Assembly (NCBI RefSeq): GCF_000010805.1
Contig: NC_012522.1
Span: 5,456,001 to 5,520,000, forward strand
DNA length: 64,000 nucleotides
Direction of reading: 5' to 3'
Source of the DNA: Rhodococcus opacus B4
GTDB taxonomy: Bacteria > Actinomycetota > Actinomycetes > Mycobacteriales > Mycobacteriaceae
In this document: positions 45,103-55,027 of the stretch, one piece after another
How the letters are laid out: every line of letters starts with the position of its first letter
Position numbering within the stretch: the first letter of the stretch is position 1
Program-made: the position numbers and the translations under genes
The notes under the pieces: generated by a model
Seen by the model: the letters and a program-made list of their open reading frames with translations, nothing else
Database searches by the model: none
Told to the model about the DNA's origin: nothing

Positions 45103-47158
45103 TGTCCGGTGCCGCACCCCGACGTCCCGGCCGCCACCAGTTGGCGTCGCCCAGCAGGTACATCGTCGACGGAACCAGCACCATCCGCACGATCGTCGCG
45201 TCGATGAGGACCGCGGTCGCGAGGCCGACGCCCATCATTTTCACCGTGACGTCCCCGTCGAGCGCGAACCCGGCGAACACCGCGACCATGATCGCCGCCG
45301 CGCTGGTGATCACCCGTCCGGTCGACGCCAGTCCCTCGACGACGCTCCGGTGCGAGTCGCCCGTGTCGAGCCAGCGTTCCCGGACCCGCGAGAGCAGGAA
45401 CACCTCGTAGTCCATCGACAGTCCGAACAGGATGGTGAACATCAGGATCGGCACCCAACTCGACACCGGGAGCGCATGGGGGAGGCCGAGCAGCTGTGCG
45501 CCCCAGCCCCATTGGAACACCATCACCATGACGCCGTAGGCCGCGGCCACCGACAGCAGGTTCATGACGGCCGCCTTCACCGCGACCACCGGCGCGCGGA
45601 ACACGAACGTGAGCAGCACGACCGACAGCGCGACGACGAACGCGATCACCAGCCACAGCCGTTCGGCGAGACGGGCCGAGATGTCGGCGAACGTCGCGGT
45701 GAGTCCGGTGACGTGGATGCCGTCGGCGGCGTCGGACCGGATCCGTTCGAGCAGTTCGGTGCTGCGGGGATCGCTGGGCCCGGTGGTCGGCTGCACCGAG
45801 ATCAGCGCGGCCGTCGAATCGGCGTTCGTCAGGACGGGCGTCACGGACGCCACCCCGGGTTCGGCCGCGAGGTTCTGCGCGATCGACGGAAGCTCGGCTG
45901 CCGGAACCCTGTTCAGGTCGACCGCCACCATCAGCGGTCCGTTGGCGCCGGGCCCGAACTCGGAGTCGATCAGGTCGTAGGCCTGACGGATCGTGTTGGC
46001 GGCCGGTGCGCTGCCCGCGTCCTGCGGCCACGTCCGCATGCCCAGAACCGGCGCGGCCAGCAGCAGCAGAACCCCGAGCGCCGTCAGAGCCCACAGCCAC
46101 GGGCGGCGGCTCACCCGGATCGCCCACCGCTCGGTCAGCGGCGACGTGGTGCGACGTTCGGCCCGGGCGCGGGACCGCTTGCCGAGCAGCCGCGTGCCCG
46201 CCAGCCCGCACAGAGCGGGCACCAGGGTGACGGAGGTGAGCATGACGATGCCGACCATCGCGAACGTGGCGTAGCCGAACGACGCGTACATCGGCAGCCC
46301 GGACAGTCGCAGTCCGAACAGGGAGACGAGGACGGTGGTGCCGGCGAAGACGACGGACGCGCCGGCGGTGGAGTTGGCAGCCGCGACGGCGTCCCGGACC
46401 GGCGTCCCGGACCGTAGGCCCTCGGTGTAGCGGGTGACGAGCAGCAGCGCGTAGTCGATTCCGACGCCGATGCCGACCATCGTCGCGATGGTCGGGGCGA
46501 TGGTGCTGATGCTGGTGAACCCGGCCATGATCGTGATGAGGCCCGACCCGATCCCGACGCCGACGAGCGCCACGGCCAGGGGCAGTCCGGCGGCCACCAC
46601 GGAACCGAACGCGAACACCAGGATGATCAGCGCCAGGATCATTCCCACCGCCTCGGCGGTCCCCGACGGCTTGGAGATGTTCTCGGGCACCTGCCCGCCC
46701 AGTTCCACCTGCATCCCCTGCGCGCGGGTGTCGGCGACCGCGGCGTCGAGGGCGTCGACGCCCTCGCTGCCGTGGAAGTCCGTGACCGGGATGCGGTAGT
46801 TGAGGCTGATCACGGCCGTGTCGGAATCCTGGGACAGGCGGGGCGGCGACACGGCACTCACCCCGTTCACCTCCGCCAGCCTGCTGCCGAGGTCGGTGAG
46901 CACCGCGGGGGCGAGCGGGCCGGAGTCGGAGTGCACGACTACCCGGGCGTCCGCCCCCGACATCTCCGGGAACCGTTCGCTCAGCAGATTCGTCCCCTCC
47001 TGCGAGGGCAGACCGGGCACGTTGTAGTCGTCGTGGTTGGTGCCGCCGAACGCGGATGCGGTGGCGAACACCAGGACGAGCAGCGTCAGCCACGTGGCGA
47101 TCACCCGCCAGGGACGGGTCGCGGCGGCCGCGCCGAGGCGCGCGAGCAGGGAACTCAT
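45062..47158 (-). CDS. MMPL/RND-family transporter
   Basis: 698-residue MMPL (SSD-type RND) transporter with about 11-12 membrane helices and two large extracellular loops (~residues 40-165 and ~390-515). Family marks: AAATRPWRVIATWLTLLVLVFATA at TM1, TIATMVGIGVGIDYALLLVTRY with the proton-relay Asp-Tyr pair, and the matching FTILFGLSMDYEVFLLSRVRERW in the second half. Mycobacterial relatives export mycolate-containing lipids; shorter members like this export other lipids or drugs. SD GGAGG before ATG 47158. Downstream of the BTAD regulator gene on the same strand (54-nt gap), which probably controls it. Confidence 0.92.
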   Translation of the reverse strand: MSSLLARLGAAAATRPWRVIATWLTLLVLVFATASAFGGTNHDDYNVPGLPSQEGTNLLSERFPEMSGADARVVVHSDSGPLAPAVLTDLGSRLAEVNGVSAVSPPRLSQDSDTAVISLNYRIPVTDFHGSEGVDALDAAVADTRAQGMQVELGGQVPENISKPSGTAEAVGMILALIILVFAFGSVVAAGLPLAVALVGVGIGSGLITIMAGFTSISTIAPTIATMVGIGVGIDYALLLVTRYTEGLRSGTPVRDAVAAANSTAGASVVFAGTTVLVSLFGLRLSGLPMYASFGYATFAMVGIVMLTSVTLVPALCGLAGTRLLGKRSRARAERRTTSPLTERWAIRVSRRPWLWALTALGVLLLLAAPVLGMRTWPQDAGSAPAANTIRQAYDLIDSEFGPGANGPLMVAVDLNRVPAAELPSIAQNLAAEPGVASVTPVLTNADSTAALISVQPTTGPSDPRSTELLERIRSDAADGIHVTGLTATFADISARLAERLWLVIAFVVALSVVLLTFVFRAPVVAVKAAVMNLLSVAAAYGVMVMVFQWGWGAQLLGLPHALPVSSWVPILMFTILFGLSMDYEVFLLSRVRERWLDTGDSHRSVVEGLASTGRVITSAAAIMVAVFAGFALDGDVTVKMMGVGLATAVLIDATIVRMVLVPSTMYLLGDANWWRPGRRGAAPDTTAAGERLPLRAR

Positions 47159-47212
47159 GGGGTGCCTCCGGAAGCAGGGGTGTTCTGTCGCCTCCGACTG
47201 TGCGCCCGGCCG

Positions 47213-50200
47213 CTAGTGACCGACTTGGAACTCGCTTGGGTGGGTGGTCACCCGGGTGCGGGCCGCGTCGATCCAGGCCGGACAGCCGCAGCGTTCGGCC
47301 AGCGCGAGTGCCGCGGCGTAGTGCGTGCGCGCCGCCTCGGGCCTGCCGAGTAGCACCTCGAGGTCGCCGAGGATCGTGTCGACGGGCCCGACCGCGAACG
47401 CCGCCGTGTCGCCGCCCCCGATCTGGCCGCTGTACGGGCTCAGTTCCGCGTGCACGGACGCGGCCTCGTCCCGCTCACCCAGCCCGGCGACGACGATGCC
47501 GCGCAGCGACATCATGAGGGAATGGAAGAAGTCGCGGCGGACGGGGCGGAGGTGGCTCCGCACCTGACGCGCCTGCTCCGGTTTGCCGTTGCCGAGAAGG
47601 GCGAGGGCGTGCAGATCGGCGAGCACGTCCGTCGCGGCACTGTCGACAGACGCGATGACGGCCTCGAATTCGCCGGCCCGGCCCTCGGTGAGCCGCAGCG
47701 TGAACACCGCGAGGGCGAAGACACTGTCCGCGTCGAGGCCGGCCCGGGTCATCAACTCGTGGCCGCGCTCGTAGTGGCGTTCCGCGGCGTCCAGGTCGCC
47801 GGTGAGGTGCGCGACCATCCCGCGGTTCATCTGCCGGGTCGCCTGCGCCTGCTGGAACCGGTACCGGTCCGCCAGTTCCGACTGGAGACACATGTGATGT
47901 TCGATCGCCGGGATGTCGCCGTTGCCGGACGCGATCTCGGCCAGCAGGTGGTGGCCGAGCATCGTGAACACCGGTAGCTGCGTCCGGTCGCCGATCCGGA
48001 GCAGTTCTTCGCCGATGACGTGATCGCCGAGTGTGCTGGTCGGGGAGCCGGTGCCGGCGTGGACGGCGCAGAGCACCAGCCCCAGAAGCACCGGATCGTC
48101 CAGGTCGCGGGCGAGGACCTCGGCCTCCCGGACCGCGGTCCCGGTGCGTTCGTGATCCTCCGCCCCGATCTCGTGGACGAGCGTGACCAGCAGCCGGCAT
48201 CGCACCGCCGGCTCCAATATCTCGTCCCGCAGCAGGGCCTCGATCAGGTCCACGACGGCCGTGTCCACTTCGCCGTAGCGCCGGTTGATCCACGGCGTCG
48301 GGGTGTCGACGAACGCGAGCACCCGGATCGCCAGATCGGTGCGGTCTGCGTCCCGGGCGAGCTCGAGGGCCCGCTTCCGTGACCGGGCCCCGTCCAGTCC
48401 GATACCGGCGGCGAGTTGGGTGCGGCTCAGCTCGGTGAGGAGGTCGACGCGCTCGTCCACGGACGCCGCGGCGTCCGGCGGCAACCGGTCGGCCGCGCGG
48501 AGGGCGTCGTTCAGGAAGCCGATCTCCGCGTCGTGGGCGTAGCGGTCGGCGGCCTGCGCCGCGGCCGCGACGTTGTGGTCGAGGGCCTGCCGTGCGGTCG
48601 CGGCGGACAGGGCCTCGGTGAAGTGGTGGGCGAGCGCCGCGACGTCGTGGGGCCGCAACTCCTCGAGCGCCGACCCGACCCGGGCGTGCCAGCGGCTCCT
48701 GCGCAGCCGGGTGAGGTCGGAGTAGAGGGTGTCGCGGACGAGGGCGTGCGTGAAGCGGACGGTCCCGGCGCGCGGCTCGCCGAGCAGTCCGGCGATCACC
48801 CCCGATTCGAGTGCGTCGAACACGGCGTCCTCGTCGACCTCGGCGGCCCGGGTGAGGACGTCGATGTCGGATTCGCGGCCAACGACCGCGGCCAGTCGCA
48901 GGACGGACACGGTGAGTTCGGGGAGGCGGGCGATCCGCCGGCGCAGAACGTCCCGGACCCCCTCGGGCACCTCCGACGTGGCCACCAGTTCGCCCTCACT
49001 GTCCAGGAGCCGGGCGCTCTCCTGCAGGTAGAACGGATTTCCGCCGGTCCGGTCGGCGAGCGCGCGGAGGGTGCCGGGGTCGGGGTCGCGGCCCGACACG
49101 TGCCGAATCAGCTCCGCCGACTCCTCGGGTCCGAGTCCGCCGAGGCGGATGCGCGTCGGTTGCAGCGACGCGAGGTCGGCGAAACAGTTCTCCAGATTCG
49201 CGTCGATTTCGTCCGGGCGGAACGCGAGGATCAGCAGGATCGGCGACCGCTGCTGGGCGAGCCGCACGAGGATCGACAGGGTGTCCTCGTCGGCGCGGTG
49301 GACGTCGTCGAGGACGACGGCGAGCGGGCCGTGATCGCGGACGGCCCCGAGGTAGTCGGCGACCGCACGGTGCAGCAGGAACCGTCCGCTCGGGTCGTCC
49401 GGACGGGTCGCGTGCGAACGGTCGTCGGCGAGCAGGGGTGCCAGCGCGTCCGCCTCGGTGCCGGGGTCGACGGTCTCGCGCAGCGCCCGCAGGATCTCCA
49501 CCCACGCCCAGGCGGGCGGGGCGCCGTCCACTTCGGGGCAGCGACCCACCGCCACCTGCCACTTCGCGCCGCGGAGGGTTCGGCGGAACCGGCGCAGGAG
49601 GGACGACTTCCCCGATCCGGCGTCGCCGCCGAGGAGGACCACGGGGGTGCCGGAATCGCTCATCAGGCCGGTGAGGGTCGCCAATTCCGCGGTGCGGCCG
49701 AGGAACCAGGGGTCCGGGGCGGTGTCGACGGGCACCGCGGCGGGAGCGGGTGCGGACGGAACGGTGCCCGTGAGGATCCGGCGTTCCAGTTCGGTCAGGC
49801 CGGGACCGGGGTCGAGGCCGAGTTCGCTCACCAGTCGGTCGCGGGCCTCGCGCAGTGCGGCCAGGGCGTCGGCCTGCCGCCCGCTGCGGTGCAACGCCAG
49901 GGCGAGCAACCGCCACCCCTCTTCCCGGAGCGGATGGTCCCGGGTGAGGGACTGCGCGTCGAGTACCGCGCCCGCGGCGTCGCCGGACGCGACGTCGGCG
50001 GCCACCACCCGTTCGCGCGCCACCACCCGCAGTTCCTCGAGCCGGGCGATCTCGGCGAGTGCCCAGTGCTCACCGGCCACCTCGGCGAACGCCGGCCCCC
50101 GCCACAGGCTCAGCGCCCGCTCCAGGTCGGCTGGCCCGGTGCCCGCGGCGGAGCGGACCAGGTTCTCGAACTCCCACGCGTCGACCGCGGACGGGGGCAG

Positions 50201-50491
50201 GGTGAGCGCGTACCCCGGGGCGCGGCTCACCAGGACGGTGGAGTCCGCCCGCGGCGCGCGGTGCGGCTCCAGTGCCCGTCGCAGATTCGAAATGTATGCC
50301 TGGAGTGCGCCGACGGCCCGCGCAGGGGGAGCGCCGTGCCAGAGGTCGTCGACGAGCCGATCCACCGGAACCACCTCGCCGCGCGCGACGAGCAGCAGGG
50401 CGAGCACGGCCCGCTGGCGGGGGCCGCCGAGGTCCACCGCCCCCGATTCGTCCTCCGCCTCGAGCGTCCCGAGTACTCGAATCCGCACCAT
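47213..50491 (-). CDS. BTAD/AAA (AfsR-like) transcriptional activator
   Basis: 1092-residue SARP-type regulator. An OmpR-like winged helix (residues ~1-95: VRIRVLGTLEAEDESGAVDLGGPRQRAVLALL...), a bacterial transcriptional activator domain (~100-245, TPR-like), then an AAA/NACHT-type ATPase (Walker A LLGGDAGSGKSSLLRRF ~ residue 284, Walker B LAVVLDDVHRADEDT) and a long TPR/helical C-terminus. Such proteins couple a signal to RNA polymerase recruitment and often switch on secondary metabolism or transporter genes. ATG 50491 follows TACGCT (50504-50499, minus strand) by 7 nt, so leaderless. It probably regulates the adjacent MMPL gene and possibly the divergent hemerythrin gene. Confidence 0.9.
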   Translation of the reverse strand: MVRIRVLGTLEAEDESGAVDLGGPRQRAVLALLLVARGEVVPVDRLVDDLWHGAPPARAVGALQAYISNLRRALEPHRAPRADSTVLVSRAPGYALTLPPSAVDAWEFENLVRSAAGTGPADLERALSLWRGPAFAEVAGEHWALAEIARLEELRVVARERVVAADVASGDAAGAVLDAQSLTRDHPLREEGWRLLALALHRSGRQADALAALREARDRLVSELGLDPGPGLTELERRILTGTVPSAPAPAAVPVDTAPDPWFLGRTAELATLTGLMSDSGTPVVLLGGDAGSGKSSLLRRFRRTLRGAKWQVAVGRCPEVDGAPPAWAWVEILRALRETVDPGTEADALAPLLADDRSHATRPDDPSGRFLLHRAVADYLGAVRDHGPLAVVLDDVHRADEDTLSILVRLAQQRSPILLILAFRPDEIDANLENCFADLASLQPTRIRLGGLGPEESAELIRHVSGRDPDPGTLRALADRTGGNPFYLQESARLLDSEGELVATSEVPEGVRDVLRRRIARLPELTVSVLRLAAVVGRESDIDVLTRAAEVDEDAVFDALESGVIAGLLGEPRAGTVRFTHALVRDTLYSDLTRLRRSRWHARVGSALEELRPHDVAALAHHFTEALSAATARQALDHNVAAAAQAADRYAHDAEIGFLNDALRAADRLPPDAAASVDERVDLLTELSRTQLAAGIGLDGARSRKRALELARDADRTDLAIRVLAFVDTPTPWINRRYGEVDTAVVDLIEALLRDEILEPAVRCRLLVTLVHEIGAEDHERTGTAVREAEVLARDLDDPVLLGLVLCAVHAGTGSPTSTLGDHVIGEELLRIGDRTQLPVFTMLGHHLLAEIASGNGDIPAIEHHMCLQSELADRYRFQQAQATRQMNRGMVAHLTGDLDAAERHYERGHELMTRAGLDADSVFALAVFTLRLTEGRAGEFEAVIASVDSAATDVLADLHALALLGNGKPEQARQVRSHLRPVRRDFFHSLMMSLRGIVVAGLGERDEAASVHAELSPYSGQIGGGDTAAFAVGPVDTILGDLEVLLGRPEAARTHYAAALALAERCGCPAWIDAARTRVTTHPSEFQVGH

Positions 50492-50504
50492 CGTGCCAAG
50501 CGTA
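50492..50504 (-). promoter_or_regulatory. -10 element for leaderless BTAD regulator
   Basis: Minus-strand TACGCT at 50504-50499 ends 7 nt before ATG 50491; no SD. Confidence 0.5.
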
Positions 50505-50557
50505 GGCACTAGTGGCCTCCAAGTGCTCTCCAAGACGCCGAACCGATCCTTGATCGC

Positions 50558-51232
50558 ATGACGACTCCGACTGCTCACACGACCCGCCCCGACACCCGCG
50601 AGATGGTGGTGGTCCACAACTGCTTCCGCCGCCAGTTCGCCGCGCTGCCCGCGCTCGTCCGCCGGGTTCCCGCCGGCGACACCGCCCGGGCCGGGGAGGT
50701 GGTGACGTTCTTCGAGGAACTCGCCACCGCCCTCCACCACCATCATTCGAGTGAGGACGACCTCCTGTGGCCGAAACTGCTCGACCGCGCGCCCACCGAC
50801 GCGGCGCTGGTGCTGCGGATGGAGGAGCAGCATGAACGCATCTCCGAACTGCTCTCGCTGGCGCGGACGCAGGGTGCCGCGTTCACGGCGGACGCGGTGG
50901 ACGGCGAACCGCTGGCGAAGACGCTGACCGCACTGTCCGACGCGCTGTGCGAGCACCTCGCCGAGGAGGAGCGGCACATCCTCCCGATGGCCGAGCAGTT
51001 CATGACGCTCGCCGAGTGGCAGGAGATGGGGGACCGCGGCCGCGCGTCGATCCCCAAGGACCGGCTGCTGGTGTTCCTCGGCTTCATCCTGCAGGGGGCG
51101 ACCCCGGAGGAGCGCCGAATGTTCCTGTCGGAGATGCCCTTCGCTGCCAGGATGGCGTGGTCGATCCTGGGGCGGCGGGCGTTCCGCAAGGACTACCGGC
51201 GCATCTACCGCACCGAACCGGCCGCCTTCTGA
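50558..51232 (+). CDS. Hemerythrin HHE-domain protein
   Basis: 224-residue four-helix protein with metal ligands spread as expected: VVVHNCFRRQF, ATALHHHHSSEDDLLWPKLL, EEQHERISELL and CEHLAEEERHILPMAEQFM. The HHE pattern binds a non-heme di-iron site; roles include oxygen/NO sensing or binding and iron handling. The C-terminal third (residues ~150-224) is basic and without a known domain. No DNA-binding part. Divergent from the BTAD regulator over 66 nt; its 3' end overlaps the PLD gene by 28 nt on the opposite strand. Confidence 0.87.
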   Translation: MTTPTAHTTRPDTREMVVVHNCFRRQFAALPALVRRVPAGDTARAGEVVTFFEELATALHHHHSSEDDLLWPKLLDRAPTDAALVLRMEEQHERISELLSLARTQGAAFTADAVDGEPLAKTLTALSDALCEHLAEEERHILPMAEQFMTLAEWQEMGDRGRASIPKDRLLVFLGFILQGATPEERRMFLSEMPFAARMAWSILGRRAFRKDYRRIYRTEPAAF

Positions 51233-52698
51233 CGACGGATCACCCTGCGCCGCAACCGGCCCCGACTGGTCCGCTCCCAGAAGCTCGCCGGTGTGCGTTC
51301 GGGATCCATCAGTTCGTTCTCGGCCAGCGGGCTGTCCTCGTCCTCGACCGTGTCCGGCTCGAACTTCTCCAGGGTCCGGCCACCGCCCCGCAGGGTCTCG
51401 ACGGTGCGCAGGAGCGACGACGTCGCGGTCAGCGTGTCGTCGAACTGCGTGGCCGGGACGCCGAGGTGCTCGCACACGAGCTGACGGCGGATGCCCAGGA
51501 TGGTCTCCCGCAGTTCGTCACCGTTCGCCGTGTCCGCGGTGACCTCGACCGCGAGATCGCATTCGGAGTCGAAGCCCATCGACCGGTTGTTGAGGTTCGA
51601 CGAGCCCACTCGCAGGAGGCGGTCGTCCATCACCAGCACCTTGGCGTGGACGTAGATCGGCTCGCCGCCCGCCGTGACGGGGTAGTAGACGCCCAGCCGG
51701 TTCCCGGTGTCGGCCCGCCAGAGCAGGTGCAGCAACCGGCGGCGGGCACCGTCCATCGCCTTCTGTTCGAGCCAGCCGTCCGCGTTGCGCGGCAGCACCA
51801 GCACGATCTCCGGCCCGTCCGGTTCGCGTAGTCGCGCGGCGATCGCCTCGGCGAGGGTGCGGGACGCCAGGTACTGGCTCTCGATGTACAGCGACCGCTC
51901 GGCGCCGGCGATCGCCGCGAGATAGAGGGCCTCGATCTCCCGGACCTCGCCCCGGTCGGGCAGCTCCGGCAGGGTGCGGGCGACGCCCACGTCGACGGAA
52001 CGCATCGCCGGCTCCAGCCCCTCCGGCCACGGAGTCCTGCCCGCGAGCTCGTCGACCGGACCGAGTTCCCGCCCCGTGGCCGCCTTCCACCGGGTGCGGG
52101 CGAGTTCTCCGATGGCCTTCGCCGCGTCCCCGTCGACGGCGGTCGTCGCGTCGTGCCACGGCCCGTACCGCTTGCCGTTCGGCTGCGTCCGGTAGTGGTT
52201 GCGATCCCGATGTTCGGGGGTGTCCCACCGGTCCACGGTCATGTCGATGCCGCCGCAGAACGCGAGTGCGTCGTCGATGACGACGATCTTCTGGTGGTGT
52301 GCCGAGCCGATCGGGTGGGCGGCGTCGAGTTCGAAGTGCAGGCGGCGGTCCGTCACCCAGTTGACCACGAAGATCGGCGTCATCCCGCGTCCGATCGCGG
52401 TGAACGCCCCGATGTTCCACTTGAGCAGGTAGATCTCCAGGTCCGGGCGTTCGCGCGTCAGCCAGGCCAGGAACCGGCCGAGCTGATTGGGCCCGTCGAG
52501 CGTCTTCTCGTCCGGTTCGAACTCGATCCTCGTGTCGAAGTCCCAGCCGATGAGGATGATGCGCCTGCGCGCCTGGAGCATCGCGGACTTGGCGTGCCGG
52601 AAGTAGTCCGCCGCATCGACGATGCACGCGAGTCGATCGGCGCGGGCAACCTGCCAGCAAGTGTCGCCGGGAGTCAGGATCCGGCTGTCGTCGCTCAT
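51205..52698 (-). CDS. Phospholipase D-family protein
   Basis: 497-residue PLD superfamily enzyme with two HKD catalytic motifs: SAHHQKIVVIDDALAFCGG around residue 155 and VHAKVLVMDDRLLRVGSSN around residue 380. It hydrolyses or transfers phosphodiesters of phospholipids, and can include cardiolipin synthase-like reactions. No signal peptide or membrane helix is seen, so cytosolic or peripheral. ATG 52698 (MSDDSRILTPGDTCW) begins the conserved region. The basic tail (RRRVIRRQKAAGSVR) may bind membrane. Confidence 0.9.
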   Translation of the reverse strand: MSDDSRILTPGDTCWQVARADRLACIVDAADYFRHAKSAMLQARRRIILIGWDFDTRIEFEPDEKTLDGPNQLGRFLAWLTRERPDLEIYLLKWNIGAFTAIGRGMTPIFVVNWVTDRRLHFELDAAHPIGSAHHQKIVVIDDALAFCGGIDMTVDRWDTPEHRDRNHYRTQPNGKRYGPWHDATTAVDGDAAKAIGELARTRWKAATGRELGPVDELAGRTPWPEGLEPAMRSVDVGVARTLPELPDRGEVREIEALYLAAIAGAERSLYIESQYLASRTLAEAIAARLREPDGPEIVLVLPRNADGWLEQKAMDGARRRLLHLLWRADTGNRLGVYYPVTAGGEPIYVHAKVLVMDDRLLRVGSSNLNNRSMGFDSECDLAVEVTADTANGDELRETILGIRRQLVCEHLGVPATQFDDTLTATSSLLRTVETLRGGGRTLEKFEPDTVEDEDSPLAENELMDPERTPASFWERTSRGRLRRRVIRRQKAAGSVR

Positions 52699-52779
52699 GT
52701 CTCTTCTGCTCTCCCGGTCTCGTGCGTCCCACTTCCCCGCGAGTGGACGATTCACAGTACTGCGCCACCTCCGCGCAGC

Positions 52780-52792
52780 TACCGTTGAGTGG
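52780..52792 (+). promoter_or_regulatory. -10 element for leaderless lipase gene
   Basis: TACCGT at 52780-52785 ends 6 nt before GTG 52792 and only 3 nt before the alternative GTG 52789, favouring 52792 as the start. Confidence 0.45.
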
Positions 52793-53913
52793 TGCGGAGG
52801 TGGTGGCGCATCGTGGCGTTGCTCGCACTGGTCAGCGTGCTGTGGGCACCAACTGTCGGTGCGGATCCTCTGCGGGCCGGATCGCGTCCCGGCACCGTCG
52901 TCGCCTCGTCCGAGTTGCCCGCCGAACTCCGGCTTCGCGGAACCGGAAGCGCGTACCGGATGACGTACCTGACCACCGACCGGCACGGCATCACCCCGTG
53001 CACTGGGATGGTGTTCGTGCCGGCCGGGGCGCCGCCCGCCGGCGGATGGCCCGTCATTGCGTGGGCGCACGGGACGGTGGGGGACTCCGACGCCGACGCA
53101 CCCTCTGTGACGGGGGTCGACCCGCAATCCTCGGACTACGTGAGCAGCTGGCTGCAACTCGGCTACGCGGTGGCCGCCACCGACTACGTGGGCCTCGGCG
53201 CCCCGGGGGTGCCGCCCTACCTCGACGGGAAGGTCGCCGGCCGCAGCGTCGTCGACTCCGTCCGCGCCGCCCGGGAGATCGACGCCGACCTCTCCTCCAC
53301 GTGGATGGCCGTCGGACTGTCCCAGGGCGGTCAGGCCGCGGTGTTCGCCGCACACGTCGCCACGTCGTACGCGCCGGAACTCGACTACCGCGGGGCCGTC
53401 GCCAACGGGGTGCCGTCGAACATCGAGTTGGTGTCGAACTGGAGCGGTCCCTCGTTTCCGCCGCAGGGCCTGGCCGGTCTCACCGTGTACATGTCGTACC
53501 TGATCGCCGGGGTCCGCGACGCCTACCCGGAACTGGACGTCGACAGCTATCTGACCCCGGTCGGGAAGCAGTTCGTCGACGCCGCCCCCGAGGTGCCGTT
53601 CCGGCAGTTCGCGGCCATGACCGCGAATGTGTCGGTGGCGCAGATGCTGTCGCGGGCACTCGACGTGCCCGCGCTGCAGGACGCGTTGCGCGAATACCTC
53701 GAGGTCCCGGTCGCGGGATACGACCGCCCGCTGCTGCTGGTGCAGGGGATCACCGACGCGTCGGTGCCGCTGCCGCTGACGGAGAAGCTCGTGTCCGAGA
53801 TGCGCACGGCGGGTACGGATCTCGACTACCGGGTGTACTCGGGTGGTCACTTCGGCAGCATGTATCAGGCCGGACCCGACCAGGCCGCGTTCGTCGCCTC
53901 GCTGATCAGGTAG
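52792..53913 (+). CDS. Secretory lipase (LIP family)
   Basis: 373-residue exported alpha/beta hydrolase. Signal peptide: basic RRWWR then hydrophobic ALLALVSVLWAPTVGA, cleavage near residue 25. The LIP-family fold shows WPVIAWAHGTVGDSD, AVAATDYVGLGAPG, the nucleophile in WMAVGLSQGGQAAVFA and a C-terminal VYSGGHFGSMYQAG with the catalytic His. Related to fungal secretory lipases and actinobacterial homologues that cleave acyl esters. GTG 52789 is an alternative start. The stop overlaps the monooxygenase gene end by 8 nt. A paralogue is present at 61602. Confidence 0.87.
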   Translation: MRRWWRIVALLALVSVLWAPTVGADPLRAGSRPGTVVASSELPAELRLRGTGSAYRMTYLTTDRHGITPCTGMVFVPAGAPPAGGWPVIAWAHGTVGDSDADAPSVTGVDPQSSDYVSSWLQLGYAVAATDYVGLGAPGVPPYLDGKVAGRSVVDSVRAAREIDADLSSTWMAVGLSQGGQAAVFAAHVATSYAPELDYRGAVANGVPSNIELVSNWSGPSFPPQGLAGLTVYMSYLIAGVRDAYPELDVDSYLTPVGKQFVDAAPEVPFRQFAAMTANVSVAQMLSRALDVPALQDALREYLEVPVAGYDRPLLLVQGITDASVPLPLTEKLVSEMRTAGTDLDYRVYSGGHFGSMYQAGPDQAAFVASLIR

Positions 53914-55027
53914 GCCGCTCGGCTCCGGCGGTCAGCCCGAGGTGGCGGGTGAGTTCGCGGACCGCGGCCTGCCCGGCCCGGTTCGCGCCGATCGTCGACG
54001 ACGACGGTCCGTACCCCACGAGGTGGATCCTCGGATCCGATGCCACCTGGGTGGCCAGGCGCCCCGTCATCGTGATCCCGCCGCCCGGTCCGCGCAGCCG
54101 CAGCGGCGCGAGGTGATCGAGCGAACTCCGGAAACCCGTGCACCACAGGATCACATCGACCTTCACTTCGTGCCCGTCGGCCCAGCGGACACCGTCCGCG
54201 GTGATCTCGCTGAACATCGGTTGCCGCGCCAGCACCCCACGTTCGCGGGCGGCGCGGATCGCGGGCGTCACGGGCAGCCCCGTCACCGACACCACCGAGC
54301 CCGGCGGCAGTCCGCGGCGAACCCGGTCCTCGACCAGTGCGACGGCGGCCCGGCCGATCTCGGGTGTGAACGGCTCGTCCCGGAACTCCGGCGGGCGGCG
54401 TGTCACCCACGTGGTGGTGGTGACCCGGGAGATCTCGTCCAGCAACTGCACCGCCGAGATGCCACCGCCCACGACGAGCACGTGCTTGCCCGTGAAGTCC
54501 TGCGCCGAGGAGTAGTCCTTGGTGTGCACCTGGCGGCCGGTGAACGACTCCGCGCCGGGGTAGCGGGGAATGAAGGGGCGTTCCCACGTCCCCGTCGCGT
54601 TGATCAGGCCGCGGGCCGACACCACGCCGCAGTCGGTCTCGATCCGCAGACGCTCGCCCCGTGCGCACACCACCCGGGTGTGCACGGGGCGGTGCACCGG
54701 CAACTCGAACTGTTTCTCGTACGTCGCGAAGTACTGCGGAACCGCGCTCGACGCGTGCACCAGTGCGGCCTCGGGATCGTTCGGGTCCACCCCGACCGTC
54801 TCGGCGAAGCCCAGCCCGGGCAGGTCGTGGACCCCGTTGACGGTGCTCAGCGTCAGGGACGGCCACCGGAACTGCCACGCGCCGCCGGGCCCCGGCGCAT
54901 GATCGAGCACCACGAAACCGGATTCCGGCTCCACCCCGAACCTGCGCAGATAGTAGGCGGCGGACAGCCCCGCCTGCCCCGCGCCGATCACGGCGACGTC
55001 CACATCCATGTCCACAGCACTGTTCAT
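53906..55027 (-). CDS. FAD-dependent NAD(P)H oxidoreductase (flavin monooxygenase-like)
   Basis: 373-residue two-dinucleotide-binding protein. FAD motif VAVIGAGQAGLSAAYYLRRFG at ~residue 11; NADP motif HVLVVGGGISAVQLLDEISRV at ~residue 175; ATGTWERPFIPRYPG matches flavin-containing monooxygenases/thioredoxin-reductase-like enzymes. Likely an N- or S-oxygenase or a thiol/quinone oxidoreductase. ATG 55027 is favoured by SD GGAGGTGAGG upstream on the minus strand over the longer frame to 55150. Divergent from echA6 over 144 nt. Confidence 0.85.
   Translation of the reverse strand: MNSAVDMDVDVAVIGAGQAGLSAAYYLRRFGVEPESGFVVLDHAPGPGGAWQFRWPSLTLSTVNGVHDLPGLGFAETVGVDPNDPEAALVHASSAVPQYFATYEKQFELPVHRPVHTRVVCARGERLRIETDCGVVSARGLINATGTWERPFIPRYPGAESFTGRQVHTKDYSSAQDFTGKHVLVVGGGISAVQLLDEISRVTTTTWVTRRPPEFRDEPFTPEIGRAAVALVEDRVRRGLPPGSVVSVTGLPVTPAIRAARERGVLARQPMFSEITADGVRWADGHEVKVDVILWCTGFRSSLDHLAPLRLRGPGGGITMTGRLATQVASDPRIHLVGYGPSSSTIGANRAGQAAVRELTRHLGLTAGAERPT

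Noticed and set aside
48416..50512. 698-codon plus-strand frame opposite the BTAD regulator
   Set aside because: Arg/Gly/Glu-rich low-complexity antisense; the minus-strand protein has a proper winged helix and Walker motifs.
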